Assembly: GCA_963922495.1 (NCBI GenBank)
Contig: CAWUIH010000032.1
Location: forward strand, 1 to 17,344
From: CAWUIH01 sp963922495
Lineage (GTDB): Bacteria > Pseudomonadota > Gammaproteobacteria > Coxiellales > Coxiellaceae
DNA length: 17,344 nt
Reading direction: 5' to 3'
The notes under the pieces were generated by a model. It ran no database searches. It saw only the letters and a program-made list of their open reading frames with translations, and was not told the origin of the DNA. The position numbers and the translations under genes are program-made. The first letter of the stretch is position 1; each line of letters starts with the position of its first letter. Positions 16,961 through 17,344 of the stretch are shown in pieces.

Positions 16961-17285
16961 CAAAACATCACAAAAATCCATTCAGTTACTTGAAAACTCT
17001 TCTGATGAAAAATTATGTTTAGGTCGATATCTTTGGGCAATCCGCGAAGGTGAGGAAATGACTCAAACAGCCTTTGGTAAATTAATTGGTGTTTCCAGAC
17101 AATACATTTGCGATTTAGAAAATGGGCGCCGTTTTGTGAGTCCAAAAGCAGCTGCAAAATTTGCCCGCACTCTAGGATATTCAGAAGAGCAGTTTGTACG
17201 TTTATGTTTGCAAGATTTGATTGAACGAGAAGGAATTAATGCTGAGATTGACGTTAAGTTACAGAAGAAAAGACGAGCAGCTTAA
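16950..17285 (+). CDS. higA: XRE-family helix-turn-helix antitoxin (HigA-like)
   Basis: This 111-residue protein carries an XRE-type helix-turn-helix at about residues 37-58 (MTQTAFGKLIGVSRQYICDL), followed by the usual helical bundle, SPKAAAKFARTLGY (64-77), and a basic C-terminal tail (KKRRA). It should bind and neutralise the toxin encoded just upstream and repress the shared promoter through the palindrome at 16637-16653. The ATG at 16950 lies inside the toxin gene, with GAGG (16937-16940) nine bases upstream, so translation is probably coupled. After the stop at 17285 only 59 bases remain, with no further feature visible. Confidence 0.88.
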   Translation: MTINKTSQKSIQLLENSSDEKLCLGRYLWAIREGEEMTQTAFGKLIGVSRQYICDLENGRRFVSPKAAAKFARTLGYSEEQFVRLCLQDLIEREGINAEIDVKLQKKRRAA

Positions 17286-17344
17286 CGTTGGCTGATTTGA
17301 CATAAGCGCCGGAATCTTTCATTCATGTCTTCACTAGGCGACCT

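Overview
The window looks like accessory DNA from a host-associated gammaproteobacterium. A Legionella/Coxiella-type intracellular lineage is the best guess but is unproven. Three things point that way: a UPF0149/YecA-like protein with a SEC-C tail, a DUF1640 coiled-coil protein, and two very large proteins built from eukaryotic-like domains (ankyrin, patatin, AIG1-like GTPase, OTU, possibly U-box). No RNA genes or CRISPR arrays were seen.

Left part, plus strand: the C-terminal end of a cut-off gene (3-245) is followed by two closely spaced genes. One is a 278-residue heptad-repeat coiled-coil protein (457-1293). The other is a 1476-residue protein with a long coiled coil and about 11 membrane segments (1364-5794). 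A small DUF1640 protein (6090-6524) follows after a gap of about 300 bases with no gene. I do not recognise the first three genes; their layout suggests envelope or host-interface proteins.

Middle and right part, minus strand, in transcription order: a 63-codon ORF (15787-15978); a 1074-residue GTPase / coiled-coil / possible U-box / OTU protein (12495-15719); a 1332-residue ankyrin / patatin phospholipase / ankyrin / OTU protein (8434-12432); an IS30-family transposase (7348-8349); and the YecA-like SEC-C protein (6690-7364), whose start overlaps the transposase end. The two large genes appear to form an operon and carry a nearly identical OTU cassette, with 478 bp of perfect DNA identity between them. 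Both resemble translocated effectors that would act on host ubiquitin and membranes.

Right edge: a HigBA-type toxin-antitoxin pair (16664-17285) sits behind a perfect inverted repeat. Between it and the OTU operon lies AT-rich DNA with two start-less or truncated minus-strand frames that look like gene remnants.

The most noteworthy content is the OTU pair: two different effector architectures that end in the same recently homogenised deubiquitinase-like module. One of them may also carry a U-box-like segment next to its OTU domain.
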